From Rhizobiaceae bacterium (GTDB lineage: Bacteria; Pseudomonadota; Alphaproteobacteria; Rhizobiales; Rhizobiaceae): a DNA stretch of 64,000 nt. Below are positions 46,648 through 55,695 of this stretch, one piece after another (position 1 is the stretch's first letter; each line of letters starts with the position of its first letter). The stretch is taken from positions 434,001 to 498,000 of the forward strand of contig JAEPOG010000003.1 of NCBI GenBank assembly GCA_017643025.1. Direction: 5' to 3'. Under the pieces are notes generated by a model, which saw only the letters and a program-made list of their open reading frames with translations, had not been told where the DNA came from and searched no databases. The translations under genes were made by a program, and so were the position numbers.

Positions 46648-48663
46648 TCAGTCCTCCAGATTGAGCCACGCCGTTTCCTGCGCCGTCAGCGTGAAGCCGA
46701 GGGCCGGCAGCGTCGAGGCGATCTCGCCCGGCGAGCGCGGGCCGATCAGCGCGAAGGACGGGAAGCTCTGCGCCAGCACCCACGCCGTCGCAATATTGTG
46801 CGGGCTGACCCCGTATTTCTGAGCGAGCTCGCCGGCGCGGCGCCGCCGCTCCTCATTGGCGGCGCCGCCGAAGCAGGTCTCCGGCGCAGTGTCGGCAGGC
46901 AGGCGGTTGCGCAGCGCCTCCGGCAGGAAATAGCCGCGCGCCTGTGATGACCAGCTGAGGTGAATGACGTCGTTGTTCCTGAGGTAGGCCAGCGTCTCCG
47001 GCGTGTTGGATGTCACGCAGCCGGCCCAAACAGGCTTTTCCATCACCGCCAGCGACAGATTGTTGTTGAGGATGGACATGGGCCTCAGGCCGTTCGCCTC
47101 GGCATGGCGGTTGGCATCGGCGAAGCGGTCGACTGACCAGTTCGAGCCGCCGAAAATGCCGATCTTTCCCTTGTCGTGAAGCCGGTTGAGCACGTCGACG
47201 AATTCGCCCGCCGGCACGCCCGGATTGTCGCGGTGCATGATGTAGATCGGCGCGCGCTCGAGCCCGAGCCGCTCAAGCGAAATGTCGAGCTGCGCTTCGA
47301 TTGCGTCCGGCGTGCAATAGGGCGTGTGCGCGCCTTTTGCGATGACCACGACCTCGTTGGCCACGCCCCGCGCGGCAATCCACTGGCCGAGCACCTTTTC
47401 GTGGTGGCCGCCGCCATAGACGAAAGCCGTGTCGAAGGCGTTGCCGCCTGCTTCCATCCAGGCGTCCCAGACGGTGGCGCCTTCGGCTATCGTGTTCCTG
47501 TTGTCGCAGCCGATGACGAGCCGCGACACCGGCAGGTCGACGCCGTCGAGCTTGAGCTTGGGGATGGCCGGCATTCCGGGCGGCATGATGCCGGGGATGA
47601 CGCGGTTCGTGGCCGGTTCCTCGGCGACGGTGCGGTAGCCGATTTCGGCGCGCCATCTGTCGAGCACAGTATTGTTGCCGATGCTGTCGGCATGGGTCAT
47701 GGCGGGCGAGGGCGCCTCGGTTTTTCCGTCGGCTATCGCGCGGCTGGCCGCTTCCGCCTCGAAGGCGAAGAGGTGGCGCGGGTCCTTCACCTCCTCGACA
47801 CGTTCCTCGCCGCCGACCGTCACGCGCAGGGTTGCATCCGAGGGACCAGCGTTGCGGCCGGGCACCCAGGGATCGTCGAGTTTCAGCGTGCCTTTGCTGC
47901 CGACGATCAGGGCCGAATTGTCCATTGCGCGCGCCACCGCGCAGGCGATCTCGGCGGTGAATCCGCTGGCGAATTTCAGCAGCCCGTAGGCGACCTCATC
48001 GACGCCGGAGCGGCCAATTCTTCCGGTTCCTTTCACCTCGGCCGGTTCGTCGAACGGCTTGTCCGCCGCGACACCGGCGACGAGCCGCGCCAGCGAAGCG
48101 GGATAGCCTCCGACATCGAGAATGCCGCCGCCGGCGAGCGCGCGGTCGTAGAGCCGGGATGCTGGATCGAACGCAGCGTTGAAGCCGAAGGCCGTCCGGA
48201 TGTGGAGCAGTTCGCCGATTTCGCCCGAACGCAGGATTTCGAGCATCCGCGTTATCTGCGGATGGCAGCGATACATGAACGCCTCCATGAAGAAGACGCC
48301 CTGCTGCGCCGCGACCTCTGTGACGGCGGTCACCTCCGCGGCGTTGAGGCCTGCCGGCTTCTCGCACAGCACAGCCTTGCCGCCGCGCATCGCCTGGATC
48401 GACAGCGCGGCATGGAATGGATGTGGAGTGGAAATGTAGACCGCGTCGACATCGGGATCGGCGATAAGGGCCTCGTAACTCGTATGCCGCCGCGCGCTCT
48501 CAATATTGTAGCGATCACCGAAGCTCTGCCGCCGTTCGGCGCTGCGCGAGGCAATGGCTGCCAGTTCGCCCGACGATGCTTCCGCCAACCCGTCGGCGAA
48601 ATTGTGCGCGATACTTCCGGGGCCGATAATGCCCCACCTTGTCCTGGCCAATCGGCCCTCCAT
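46648..48663 (-). CDS. Fused Gfo/Idh/MocA oxidoreductase and aldo/keto reductase
   Basis: This single chain of 671 residues holds two enzymes. The N-terminal half (about 8-340) is a Gfo/Idh/MocA dehydrogenase with [12 protein letters not shown] and the EKP motif (101-103). The C-terminal half (about 368-671) is an aldo/keto reductase with all four catalytic residues: D411, Y416, K443 and H477. Both act on sugars or sugar alcohols with NAD(P)H, so the fusion could do paired oxidation and reduction (epimerisation-like) of an imported sugar. It is the last gene of the LacI/ABC sugar operon. Start ATG 48663; a TTG further up at 48699 is less likely. Confidence 0.92.
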   Translation of the reverse strand: MEGRLARTRWGIIGPGSIAHNFADGLAEASSGELAAIASRSAERRQSFGDRYNIESARRHTSYEALIADPDVDAVYISTPHPFHAALSIQAMRGGKAVLCEKPAGLNAAEVTAVTEVAAQQGVFFMEAFMYRCHPQITRMLEILRSGEIGELLHIRTAFGFNAAFDPASRLYDRALAGGGILDVGGYPASLARLVAGVAADKPFDEPAEVKGTGRIGRSGVDEVAYGLLKFASGFTAEIACAVARAMDNSALIVGSKGTLKLDDPWVPGRNAGPSDATLRVTVGGEERVEEVKDPRHLFAFEAEAASRAIADGKTEAPSPAMTHADSIGNNTVLDRWRAEIGYRTVAEEPATNRVIPGIMPPGMPAIPKLKLDGVDLPVSRLVIGCDNRNTIAEGATVWDAWMEAGGNAFDTAFVYGGGHHEKVLGQWIAARGVANEVVVIAKGAHTPYCTPDAIEAQLDISLERLGLERAPIYIMHRDNPGVPAGEFVDVLNRLHDKGKIGIFGGSNWSVDRFADANRHAEANGLRPMSILNNNLSLAVMEKPVWAGCVTSNTPETLAYLRNNDVIHLSWSSQARGYFLPEALRNRLPADTAPETCFGGAANEERRRRAGELAQKYGVSPHNIATAWVLAQSFPSFALIGPRSPGEIASTLPALGFTLTAQETAWLNLED

Positions 48664-48723
48664 CAGTTGTGCGGCCTCGGCATTGCGCCGGCGAGCCAAT
48701 TGTCGAAAACTTCGCGGCGTCGA

Positions 48724-49791
48724 TTACCGTATTCGTTCGCCGCCTTCGCCGAAAAAAAGCAGCCTTGCCGGATCGAAAGAGGCGTCGAATTTGTGGCCAG
48801 GCTTGACGCCGCGCCCGTCCTGCATGCCGACGGTGATGACGCCCCGGCCGCCATGCCCGGCATAGACGAAGGTCTCACCGCCGAGGTGTTCGACGATCTC
48901 GGCAGTGACCGTCAGCCTAGCTGACCCGCCCTTGCTGAAATGCTCTGGCCGGATGCCGGCAATCAGCCGCTGGCCATCCACGACCTTGGATTTTACCGCG
49001 CCGAGCGGGACCGACTGCCCTCCGTATCCGTCCAGCTTCAGCGCGCCGCGCTCCACGGTTCCTTCGAGGAAATTCATCTTCGGCGATCCTATGAAGCCGG
49101 CGACGAAGCGGTTGTCCGGTTCGTCGTAGAGCTCCAGAGGCGAACCGACCTGCTCGACGATCCCGTCGCGCAGCACAACGATCCGGTCGGCGAGCGTCAT
49201 CGCTTCAACCTGGTCGTGCGTGACATAGATGATCGTCGCCTGCAGTTCCTTGTGCAGCCGGGCGATCTCGATGCGCATGTGGACCCGCAGTTCTGCGTCG
49301 AGGTTCGACAGGGGTTCGTCGAACAGGAAAACTTCGGGATGCCGTACGATAGCCCGGCCGATGGCGACACGCTGCCGCTGGCCGCCCGACAGCTCCTTCG
49401 GCCGCCGGTCGAGCAGCGCTTCCAACTCGAGGATACGGGCGGCTTCGAGCACCTGCCGTTCGATTTCGGGCTTCGCCACGCCGGCATAGCGCAGGGCGAA
49501 ACCCATATTCTCCCTGACAGTCATGTGCGGATAGAGCGCGTAGGACTGGAACACCATGGCGATGCCGCGCTTCGACGGATCGGTGTCGTTGACGATCCGG
49601 TCGCCGATGACGATGTCGCCCTCGGTGATCGATTCCAGCCCGGCGATGATGCGCAGAAGCGTGGACTTGCCGCAGCCCGACGGCCCGACGAACACGACGA
49701 ATTCCCGCGGTTTGACCTCGAGGTCGACCCCCTTGATAACCTCGAGCGCGCCAAACGACTTGCGCACGCCCTTGAGCTGAACGCCGCTCAT
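48724..49791 (-). CDS. Sugar ABC importer ATPase (MalK/UgpC family)
   Basis: This 355-residue protein has Walker A GPSGCGKST, the signature LSGGQRQRVAIGRAIVR, Walker B FLFDEPLSNLD and an H-loop (YVTHDQVEAMTLADR), then a TOBE/OB regulatory domain from about residue 235. It energises import by the two permeases upstream. This subfamily serves di- and oligosaccharides, polyols and glycerol-3-phosphate. It is followed by the fused oxidoreductase after 60 bases and preceded by the second permease after 52. Confidence 0.93.
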   Translation of the reverse strand: MSGVQLKGVRKSFGALEVIKGVDLEVKPREFVVFVGPSGCGKSTLLRIIAGLESITEGDIVIGDRIVNDTDPSKRGIAMVFQSYALYPHMTVRENMGFALRYAGVAKPEIERQVLEAARILELEALLDRRPKELSGGQRQRVAIGRAIVRHPEVFLFDEPLSNLDAELRVHMRIEIARLHKELQATIIYVTHDQVEAMTLADRIVVLRDGIVEQVGSPLELYDEPDNRFVAGFIGSPKMNFLEGTVERGALKLDGYGGQSVPLGAVKSKVVDGQRLIAGIRPEHFSKGGSARLTVTAEIVEHLGGETFVYAGHGGRGVITVGMQDGRGVKPGHKFDASFDPARLLFFGEGGERIR

Positions 49792-49843
49792 GGTTCGCCC
49801 CCGCTTCTCTTTAGTTCGTTTGTCGACCGCACCTGTCTGATCC

Positions 49844-50719
49844 TCACTTGACCGAACCGAGCAGGCCCTGAACGAAAAGACGCTGCAGGACGAAGAAGAT
49901 GACCAGGGTCGGCAGGGTCGCGAAGATCGCAGCGACCATGATGACTCCGAAGTCGGGCGTGTAACCGGCGGCAAGCGACGAGACGACCAGCGTCACGGTC
50001 AGCATGTCGCTCGTCTGAAGCACGATGAGCGGCCACAAATAGTTGTTCCAGTGGTGCATGAAGGCGATGATCGCCGCCGCCGCATAGGTAGAGCGCATGA
50101 CGGGGAAATAGACCGACCGGAATATCTGCCATTCCTTCAGCCCGTCCATGCGGGCCGCGTCGCGCAGTTCGCTTGGGAAGGCTTTGGTCGCCTGGCGGAA
50201 GTAGAAGATCATGAAGATCCAGGCGACCGTCGGCAAGATCACCGCCTGGTAGGTGTTGATCATGCCGAAACGCGCTGTCATCACGAATAGCGGCACCATG
50301 AGGGCGGCGAACGGGATCGAGAGCATCAGCAGCAGCGTGGCGAAAATCCGCTCCCTGATACGCGAGCGGAAAATCTCGAACGCGTAGCCAGCCAGCGAAC
50401 AGACGATCAGTGTAGCGATTGTGCCCAGCGTGGCGATGACCAGCGAGTTGAAGAAGACCCGCCAGACATCGATCTGATCGAAGAATTTGCCGATGTTGTT
50501 CTGAAGCGCGTCGCCGAAGGTGACCTTGCCGGTCACGATCTCTCGCGACGTGTTTGTCGAGCCGACCACCATCCAAAAGAACGGGAAGACCGACACGAAC
50601 GCGGCGATCGACAGAAGCAGATAGGTGATCGCGCCCTGGATCAGCCCCATCCAGTTCCGGTTGCGCTTCATCGTCGAGCGGCCGCGTGCCGCGGGCATTG
50701 TCGTGGCGATCGAGCTCAT
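49844..50719 (-). CDS. Carbohydrate ABC importer permease 2 (MalG-like)
   Basis: This 291-residue permease has six helices. Its binding-protein-dependent loop is RDAARMDGLKEWQIFRSVYFPV, with the EAA-like motif that docks on the ATPase. The long first periplasmic loop (TSREIVTGKVTFGDALQNNIGKFF region) is typical of MalG-type sugar permeases. The ATG overlaps the stop of permease 1 (ATGA), so the pair is coupled. It partners the MalF-like protein to form the membrane channel. Confidence 0.93.
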   Translation of the reverse strand: MSSIATTMPAARGRSTMKRNRNWMGLIQGAITYLLLSIAAFVSVFPFFWMVVGSTNTSREIVTGKVTFGDALQNNIGKFFDQIDVWRVFFNSLVIATLGTIATLIVCSLAGYAFEIFRSRIRERIFATLLLMLSIPFAALMVPLFVMTARFGMINTYQAVILPTVAWIFMIFYFRQATKAFPSELRDAARMDGLKEWQIFRSVYFPVMRSTYAAAAIIAFMHHWNNYLWPLIVLQTSDMLTVTLVVSSLAAGYTPDFGVIMVAAIFATLPTLVIFFVLQRLFVQGLLGSVK

Positions 50720-51642
50720 GCGCGGCGGTCCCGCGCCACGAGGAACTGCAGATAGCTCAGAATGGCCACCAGCACGACGATCACATAGGAAACAAGTGCG
50801 GCATAACCGAAGCTCGGCATGAAGCGGAACGTCAGATTGTAGATGTAGACCGAGAGAGTCAGCGTCGAGTCTGCCGGGTTGCCGCCGTCCGTGATGTTCA
50901 TCACCTCGTCGAACAGCTGCAGCGTGCCGATGGTCGAGATCACCGAGGTGAACAGGATGACCGGCTTCAGCAGCGGGACGGTTATGTAGAGGAACCGCGC
51001 ATAGGCGGGCACGCCGTCGATCCGCGCCGCCTCGTAAATCGACTTGTCGATGTTCTGCATGGCGGCGAGGTAGAAGATCATGTTGTAGCCGGTCCAGCGC
51101 CAGGTGATCGCCATGATGATGACGAGGCGCGCCCAGAACGGTTCGAGCAGCCACGGGATCGGTTCGCCGATGATGTGCGCCGACAGCAGGAACGAGTTCA
51201 CGACGCCGGTCTCGGCGAACATCGACTTGAACAGCACCGAATAGGCAACCAGCGACGTCACGCAGGGCAGGAAGATCGCGGTGCGGAAGAAGCCGCGTCC
51301 GACAAGCCTGGGGTTGTTGAGCGCCGAGGCCAGCAGCAGCGCCAGCGTCAACATGATCGGCACCTGGACGATCAGGAAGATGAAGGTGTTGATCAGCGCC
51401 CGAAGCAGGATCGGGTCCTCGCTCAGGCGGATGAGATTGGAGAACCCGCCGAAGCTCAGATTCATTCCGCGGCCGACCTGGAAACTCATCCAGAGCGACC
51501 ACAGGATCGGGTAGATCATGTAGAGGCCGACAAGCACCAGTGCCGGCATGACGAAAACCCAGCCATTGATCTGCGCATTGCGATCGAGGCTGGACCTGAA
51601 AGGTGACCAGCGTGTTCCAGTCGTTTCGGCAGCTGTGGCCAT
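50716..51642 (-). CDS. Carbohydrate ABC importer permease 1 (MalF-like)
   Basis: This 308-residue permease has six helices and the EAA-type loop YEAARIDGVPAYARFLYITVP. The start ATG 51642 (MATAAETTGTRWSP) avoids an unlikely basic extension up to 51702. A pair of hairpins lies in the 102 bases between this gene and the upstream solute-binding protein, which would favour higher expression of the binding protein. Substrate is a sugar or polyol by family. Confidence 0.92.
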   Translation of the reverse strand: MATAAETTGTRWSPFRSSLDRNAQINGWVFVMPALVLVGLYMIYPILWSLWMSFQVGRGMNLSFGGFSNLIRLSEDPILLRALINTFIFLIVQVPIMLTLALLLASALNNPRLVGRGFFRTAIFLPCVTSLVAYSVLFKSMFAETGVVNSFLLSAHIIGEPIPWLLEPFWARLVIIMAITWRWTGYNMIFYLAAMQNIDKSIYEAARIDGVPAYARFLYITVPLLKPVILFTSVISTIGTLQLFDEVMNITDGGNPADSTLTLSVYIYNLTFRFMPSFGYAALVSYVIVVLVAILSYLQFLVARDRRA

Positions 51643-51669
51643 GCGGCGTCGACCCAAAGGCAATCGGAG

Positions 51670-51686
51670 GGGACAGCGGCTGTCCC
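51670..51686. repeat. Intercistronic hairpin 1 in the sugar operon
   Basis: GGGACAG and CTGTCCC pair around a CGG loop. It lies just upstream of the MalF-like permease start, after the binding-protein gene. It may stabilise or attenuate mRNA. Confidence 0.45.
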
Positions 51687-51715
51687 TGTAGACAGCCGCC
51701 ACTCTACGGAAATGC

Positions 51716-51737
51716 GCGCGGGCGTTGCAGCCCGCGC
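51716..51737. repeat. Intercistronic hairpin 2 in the sugar operon
   Basis: GCGCGGGC and GCCCGCGC form a perfect eight-base stem around GTTGCA, directly after the binding-protein stop codon. No U-run follows on the minus strand. The position fits 3' stabilisation of the abundant binding-protein message. Confidence 0.5.
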
Positions 51738-51744
51738 CTTCAGA

Positions 51745-53019
51745 TCATCGGATGAGCTGAGCGACTTGGGTGTCGATCGCCTTGACCACTTCCTCGATCG
51801 GCTGATCGCCTTTGGTCAGCGCTGGTATCTGAGCCTGAATGGCGCTCTGCACTTCATAGGTGAAGATGCCGTAGTTCACGCCCGGGATTTCCGACATCCA
51901 CTGCGAGAAGTTCAGCCAGACGGGCTGGCCGCCGAAGAAATCGTCGCTTGCCTGGAACGCGGGCCCTTCGCGCGCCTCGAGAAGCGAACCGAATGCGCCG
52001 CGGTCGACCAGTATCTTCTGGTAGAAGTCGACATCGCCGCCCCAGACCGTGTCGAGAAATTCGATGGCGCTCTCCTTCTCGGGCGCCGACGACAGCACGT
52101 ACCAGCTGGAGCCGCCGGTGTTCGATGCGTTGACCGAGCCCTCGATGTCGCCGAAACGCGGCACAGGCGCGACGCCCCACTTGCCGGCAAAATCGGGGTT
52201 GGACTTCACGGTCGCCGTCATCCAGACGCCGGAAATCACCGAAGCGACCTCGCCGGACAGGAAGGTGCCGGTATATTCCGGCCAGCCGTTGACGCGCTTG
52301 GAAATGGGCGACTGCAGGAAGCGGGCGTAGAGCTCCACCGAGGCTTCGAAGACCGGGTTGCCCACAAGGTTGGCGTCGCCCTCGGGCGTGAAATACCAAC
52401 TGCCGGCCGATTGCATCATGTAGCGGGTGGCGCTGGAGCTATCGACCTGGGTGCCGATAATCGGATGGCCGGTCTTTTCGAGCACGGCCTCGCCGATCTC
52501 GAAGAATTGGTCCCACGTGATGTCCTCGAGGTCTTCCGGCGAATAGCCGGCCTCGGCCAGGATGTCGGTGCGGTAGAACCAGCCTGTGACGCCGGAATCG
52601 AACGGCAGCGAATAGGCGGTTCCATCGACCGACGAGATGTCCACCTTGTACTGGGCGAACTTGCTCATATCGATGTGCTCGCCGAGCGGCTCGAAAGAGT
52701 CCGGATAAGAGAGCAGGAATTTCTGTGCGCTGTAGTCCTCGATCAGGACGATGTCGGGCAGACCGTCGGTGACGCCCGCGGCAAACTGCGCCTGCAGCTT
52801 CTGTTCAAGGTCGTCGCGGTCGAAGAGCACGACGTTGAGTTCGAAGTCGGGGTTCGACGCCTTGAAGCGCGTCGCGGCTTCTTCCATCGTCGCGCCGTTG
52901 AAATTGGGATCCCAGCACCAGACGGTGACTGTCTCGGCCTGGCTTGCGCTGACGGCGAGAAGGCTCACCCCAGCGGCAAGGCCAAGCGCCCTGCACGTAC
53001 CAAACGAAATCAAGCTCAT
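51745..53019 (-). CDS. Sugar ABC importer solute-binding protein
   Basis: This 424-residue periplasmic protein has signal peptide 1-28 (ending ASQA-ETVTVW). The type I extracellular solute-binding fold follows (PDIVLIEDYSAQKFLLSYP, PFDSGVTGWFYRTDIL). Aromatic-rich surfaces suggest a carbohydrate ligand. It is the first structural gene after the LacI regulator. A very good ribosome site (GGGAGG seven bases before ATG) and the hairpins behind the gene fit high expression. The ligand is not predictable; the fused sugar dehydrogenase downstream suggests a sugar or polyol that is oxidised after uptake. Confidence 0.92.
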   Translation of the reverse strand: MSLISFGTCRALGLAAGVSLLAVSASQAETVTVWCWDPNFNGATMEEAATRFKASNPDFELNVVLFDRDDLEQKLQAQFAAGVTDGLPDIVLIEDYSAQKFLLSYPDSFEPLGEHIDMSKFAQYKVDISSVDGTAYSLPFDSGVTGWFYRTDILAEAGYSPEDLEDITWDQFFEIGEAVLEKTGHPIIGTQVDSSSATRYMMQSAGSWYFTPEGDANLVGNPVFEASVELYARFLQSPISKRVNGWPEYTGTFLSGEVASVISGVWMTATVKSNPDFAGKWGVAPVPRFGDIEGSVNASNTGGSSWYVLSSAPEKESAIEFLDTVWGGDVDFYQKILVDRGAFGSLLEAREGPAFQASDDFFGGQPVWLNFSQWMSEIPGVNYGIFTYEVQSAIQAQIPALTKGDQPIEEVVKAIDTQVAQLIR

Positions 53020-53035
53020 TGAATTTCCTCCCTAC

Positions 53036-53063
53036 GAATTTGGCCCTCCTCAGCGGCCAATTC
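53036..53063. promoter_or_regulatory. Leader inverted repeat before the solute-binding protein gene
   Basis: GAATTTGGCC and GGCCAATTC pair with one bulged base across an eight-base centre. It lies a few bases upstream of the ribosome site, so it could be an mRNA leader hairpin or part of an operator. Confidence 0.35.
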
Positions 53064-53106
53064 GCAGGGACGGTATCGTGAAAGGAAAACTCCCGCAATG
53101 AGTTTA

Positions 53107-53118
53107 GTAAAAATTTAC
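53107..53118. promoter_or_regulatory. Candidate LacI-family operator
   Basis: GTAAA and TTTAC flank two bases in an inverted repeat, extended on one side by TTTAGTAAA, a common LacI-family half-operator. It overlaps the stop codon of the LacI gene and lies about 90 bases upstream of the solute-binding protein start, where the operon promoter should be. Confidence 0.45.
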
Positions 53119-54182
53119 CTCGACGGCTTCGAGGACGCTGGCGGGCGGCGCGTGCTGGAGCGCCAGACGATCTTGCTCTCGAGAATGATGTGCTTCGCGA
53201 GCGCCCTGCCGGCGCGGCGCTCGAGCAGGAGATCGACGGCATTTTCGCCGATCTGCTCGGCGGGAAGATGCACGGTGGTCAGCGGCGGGTTGAGGAACCG
53301 CGCCGTGGAAATGTCGTTGAAGCTTGCGACCGCGACGTCGTCCGGGATCGACAGCCCCAGTTCGTGGATGGCGCGGTAAGCTCCCACCGCCATGTTGTCG
53401 TTGGCGGTGATGATGGCATCCGGTCGTTCTGGAAGTCCCAGGAGTTGGTTGGCCAGCGCGTAGCCGCTTTCGGCGTTGTTCTTGCCGACCGCCATGAGAT
53501 CGGGATCGAATCTGTCGTGCCGAACCATCCACTCCTGGAAGGCGACGCAGCGGTCCTCAGGCTCCAGGTTTTCCGACCGGCGATGGCGCCAGCCCGCGAA
53601 TGCGATACGCCGGTAGCCGAGCTGCGCCATGGCGTCGAGCAGCTTGTAGGTGGCGATGGTCAGGTCGCTCTCGACCGCATCGATCGCGTCGTCGTGCGGG
53701 AAGTAGTCGGCGAAAACCAGATTGCGATTCTGGGCGCTTATCCAGGCGACTTCGTCGACCGAATGGCAGCCGATCAGGATCATCCCGGCGACTTCCTTGA
53801 GCACTTGGGGATCCGGGTAGCTGTCGCTCGGATAAAGCTTCAGCGGTTCGAGATGGAGTTCGGCGCAGCGCCGTTCGATGCCGAGGCGCAAGGAGACGTA
53901 GTAGGGATCGATCAGCTCTTCTTCGGGGCGGAGGAAATGCAGCAGCGCCACCTTGCTTTGCATCGATTGCGCCGACTTGCGCCGCCGCTGCCGCGGCGAC
54001 TCGTAGTTGAGCGCGGCGGCCGTCTCGATGATCGACTGCCGCGTTGCGTCGGTGACCGACAGCGTCATGTCGAAGTTGAGCACACGGGAGACCGTGGCCA
54101 CGGACACTCCGACTTCCTTCGCTATCTCCTTCAGCGTGACCGAGGATTTTCGGCTCCGCTCCAGCGGCGCGTTCATCTGCAT
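53115..54182 (-). CDS. LacI family transcriptional regulator
   Basis: This 355-residue repressor has an N-terminal LacI helix-turn-helix (VTLKEIAKEVGVSVATVSRVLN, about 15-36), a hinge, and a periplasmic-binding-protein-like effector domain (GMILIGCHSVDEVAWIS, DAIITANDNMAVGAYRAIHE, VASFNDISTARFLNPPLTTV). Details resemble EbgR/galactoside-type members, but the effector is unknown. It should repress the solute-binding protein operon that follows in the same direction after 96 bases. Two near starts exist (54182 and 54176), neither with a strong ribosome site. A tRNA-Phe gene lies 69 bases upstream. Confidence 0.9.
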   Translation of the reverse strand: MQMNAPLERSRKSSVTLKEIAKEVGVSVATVSRVLNFDMTLSVTDATRQSIIETAAALNYESPRQRRRKSAQSMQSKVALLHFLRPEEELIDPYYVSLRLGIERRCAELHLEPLKLYPSDSYPDPQVLKEVAGMILIGCHSVDEVAWISAQNRNLVFADYFPHDDAIDAVESDLTIATYKLLDAMAQLGYRRIAFAGWRHRRSENLEPEDRCVAFQEWMVRHDRFDPDLMAVGKNNAESGYALANQLLGLPERPDAIITANDNMAVGAYRAIHELGLSIPDDVAVASFNDISTARFLNPPLTTVHLPAEQIGENAVDLLLERRAGRALAKHIILESKIVWRSSTRRPPASSKPSR

Positions 54183-54250
54183 GGCCGGACTATTGGCACA
54201 AGGCCCGGTTGCAGGCAACGCAGGGTCGGGGGAACGGGAGAAGGAAGAAA

Positions 54251-54326
54251 TGGTGCCCAGGGGCGGAATCGAACCACCGACACGCGGATTTTCAATCCGC
54301 TGCTCTACCAACTGAGCTACCTGGGC
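54251..54326 (-). tRNA. tRNA-Phe (GAA)
   Basis: This is a 76-nucleotide cloverleaf with the CCA end encoded. Acceptor stem GCCCAGG pairs with CCTGGGC. The D arm is GCTC/GAGC, and the anticodon stem GCGGA/TCCGC holds the loop TTGAAAA with anticodon GAA. The T arm GGTGG/CCGCC holds TTCGATT. It has a good upstream promoter. Confidence 0.98.
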
Positions 54327-54403
54327 AACCTGGCCTGATCGGCCGGCTTCGGGACCGCGAGAAAGCGGTGGCGGTGTTGGTTGTGCCGCCTGAAGCGGGC
54401 CGC

Positions 54404-54431
54404 GTTATAGCACGTGTTTCCACCCTGTCCA
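54404..54431 (-). promoter_or_regulatory. Predicted promoter of tRNA-Phe
   Basis: TGGACA (54431-54426) and TATAAC (54409-54404) stand 16 bases apart on the minus strand, each matching five of six consensus bases. Transcription would start near 54397, some 70 bases before the tRNA. Confidence 0.6.
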
Positions 54432-54502
54432 GCGCGGCTTTTGCGCAGTCGCACTTGGCGTAAACGGGCGCCGATCTTGGCCTGTCGATTAGTGCTTCGG
54501 TC

Positions 54503-54712
54503 TTAGCCGTCGTCGCTTTCGGGACCGCTCGGCTCCTCCTCGCGGCCGGGCAGCACATAGGCGCCCGAGAGCCACCGGTTGAGGTCGACATTCTTGCAGC
54601 GCGTGGAGCAGAACGGGTAGGTCTCGCGCGCCGAGGGCTGGCCGCATTCGGGGCAGGGACGGCGTGGCCTGAGCGGGGTGATCTTGGCTTCCGGCTTGCC
54701 AGCCACTGTCAC
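54503..54712 (-). CDS. yacG: DNA gyrase inhibitor YacG (zinc finger)
   Basis: This 69-residue zinc protein has four cysteines in CPECGQP and [17 protein letters not shown], the YacG signature. It binds GyrB and restrains gyrase. The start is GTG 54712, whose GTGA overlaps the maf stop, so the two are coupled; another GTG two codons on is possible. The acidic C terminus ([12 protein letters not shown]) is typical. The frame upstream is open but belongs to the maf region. Confidence 0.92.
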   Translation of the reverse strand: MTVAGKPEAKITPLRPRRPCPECGQPSARETYPFCSTRCKNVDLNRWLSGAYVLPGREEEPSGPESDDG

Positions 54713-55335
54713 GACCGCGCCGACAGCCAGGCGAAATGGACCTTGTAGCCGTCGCCGACCAGAAGGTTCACGGTCTCGTAAAGCGGCAGGCCGACTACGC
54801 CTGTATAGGAGCCGACCAGTTTGACGACGAAACTTCCGGCGAGCCCCTGGATGGCATAGCCGCCGGCCTTGCCGCGCCATTCCCCGGACGCGAGATAGCT
54901 TTCCAGTTCCTCGCGCGACAGGCGCTTGAAGCGCACCCGCGTCTCCGACATCTTCTGCCGCACCTTGCCGTTGGGTGCGATGACGCAGACGCCCGTATAG
55001 ACACGGTGCGTGCGCCCGGAGAGCAGCCTCAGGCAGTTGGCGGCCTCGTCGACAAGCTCGGTCTTGGGCAGGATTCGCCGGCCGACCGACACGACCGTGT
55101 CCGCCGCGACGATGTAGGCTTCGCCCTCGTCCGGATCCTTGCGGTAGATTTCGAGCGCGCGCTCCGCTTTCTCGCGTGACAGGCGCTTCGCCAGCGAGCC
55201 GGGGTGTTCGGCGCGCTTCGGCGTCTCGTCGATCTCGCTCGGGATCAGCCGGTCGGGTTCGATGCCCGCCTGCTGCAGGAGCTCGATCCTGCGCGGCGAC
55301 CCGGAAGCAAGCACCAGTTTCTGGAATACGCTCAT
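54709..55335 (-). CDS. maf: Maf family nucleoside triphosphate pyrophosphatase
   Basis: In this 208-residue protein the N-terminal signature [16 protein letters not shown] binds the nucleotide phosphates. The catalytic EIDE and VAADTVVS motifs follow, then [10 protein letters not shown] near residue 170. Maf hydrolyses non-canonical nucleotides such as dTTP/UTP analogues or m7GTP; the precise type (YhdE or YceF) is not settled. It sits between infA (55 bases upstream) and yacG (overlap), the conserved order in Rhizobiales. Confidence 0.94.
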   Translation of the reverse strand: MSVFQKLVLASGSPRRIELLQQAGIEPDRLIPSEIDETPKRAEHPGSLAKRLSREKAERALEIYRKDPDEGEAYIVAADTVVSVGRRILPKTELVDEAANCLRLLSGRTHRVYTGVCVIAPNGKVRQKMSETRVRFKRLSREELESYLASGEWRGKAGGYAIQGLAGSFVVKLVGSYTGVVGLPLYETVNLLVGDGYKVHFAWLSARS

Positions 55336-55390
55336 CGGTGTTCCGTCGCGAGGCCCCCGTCGCGGATGTGCGCGGCCCGCGCCCGCGGCA

Positions 55391-55609
55391 TTACTTGAAT
55401 CGGTAGGTGATGCGGCCCTTGGTCAGGTCGTAGGGGGTCATTTCCACAAGGACCTTGTCGCCCGTCAGCACGCGAATGCGGTTCTTGCGCATGCGGCCGG
55501 CCGTGTGGGCGATGATTTCATGTTCGTTTTCCAACTTCACCCGGAACATCGCATTGGGCAGCAGTTCGGTGACCACGCCCGGAAATTCCAGTACTTCTTC
55601 CTTCGGCAT
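55391..55609 (-). CDS. infA: Translation initiation factor IF-1
   Basis: This 72-residue protein with an S1-like OB fold ([40 protein letters not shown]) is complete. It binds the ribosomal A site with IF-2 and IF-3 during initiation. The start (MPKEEVLEF) is well supported. It is followed by maf and preceded by the LMW phosphatase-like gene after 86 bases. Confidence 0.98.
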
Positions 55610-55695
55610 CCGATACCTTTGTCTTGAGAAAAGCCCGGCGCGAGGCCGGAAATCGCGCGGAACCTATACGATGCGCCCCTGTTTGTGAACACGCA

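Noticed and set aside
54195..54222. Possible sigma-54 site (TGGCAC ... TTGCA) upstream of the LacI gene
   Set aside because: The two parts are nine bases apart, not the five needed between TGGCAC and TTGC, so it cannot be a -24/-12 promoter; the orientation also points away from the regulator gene.
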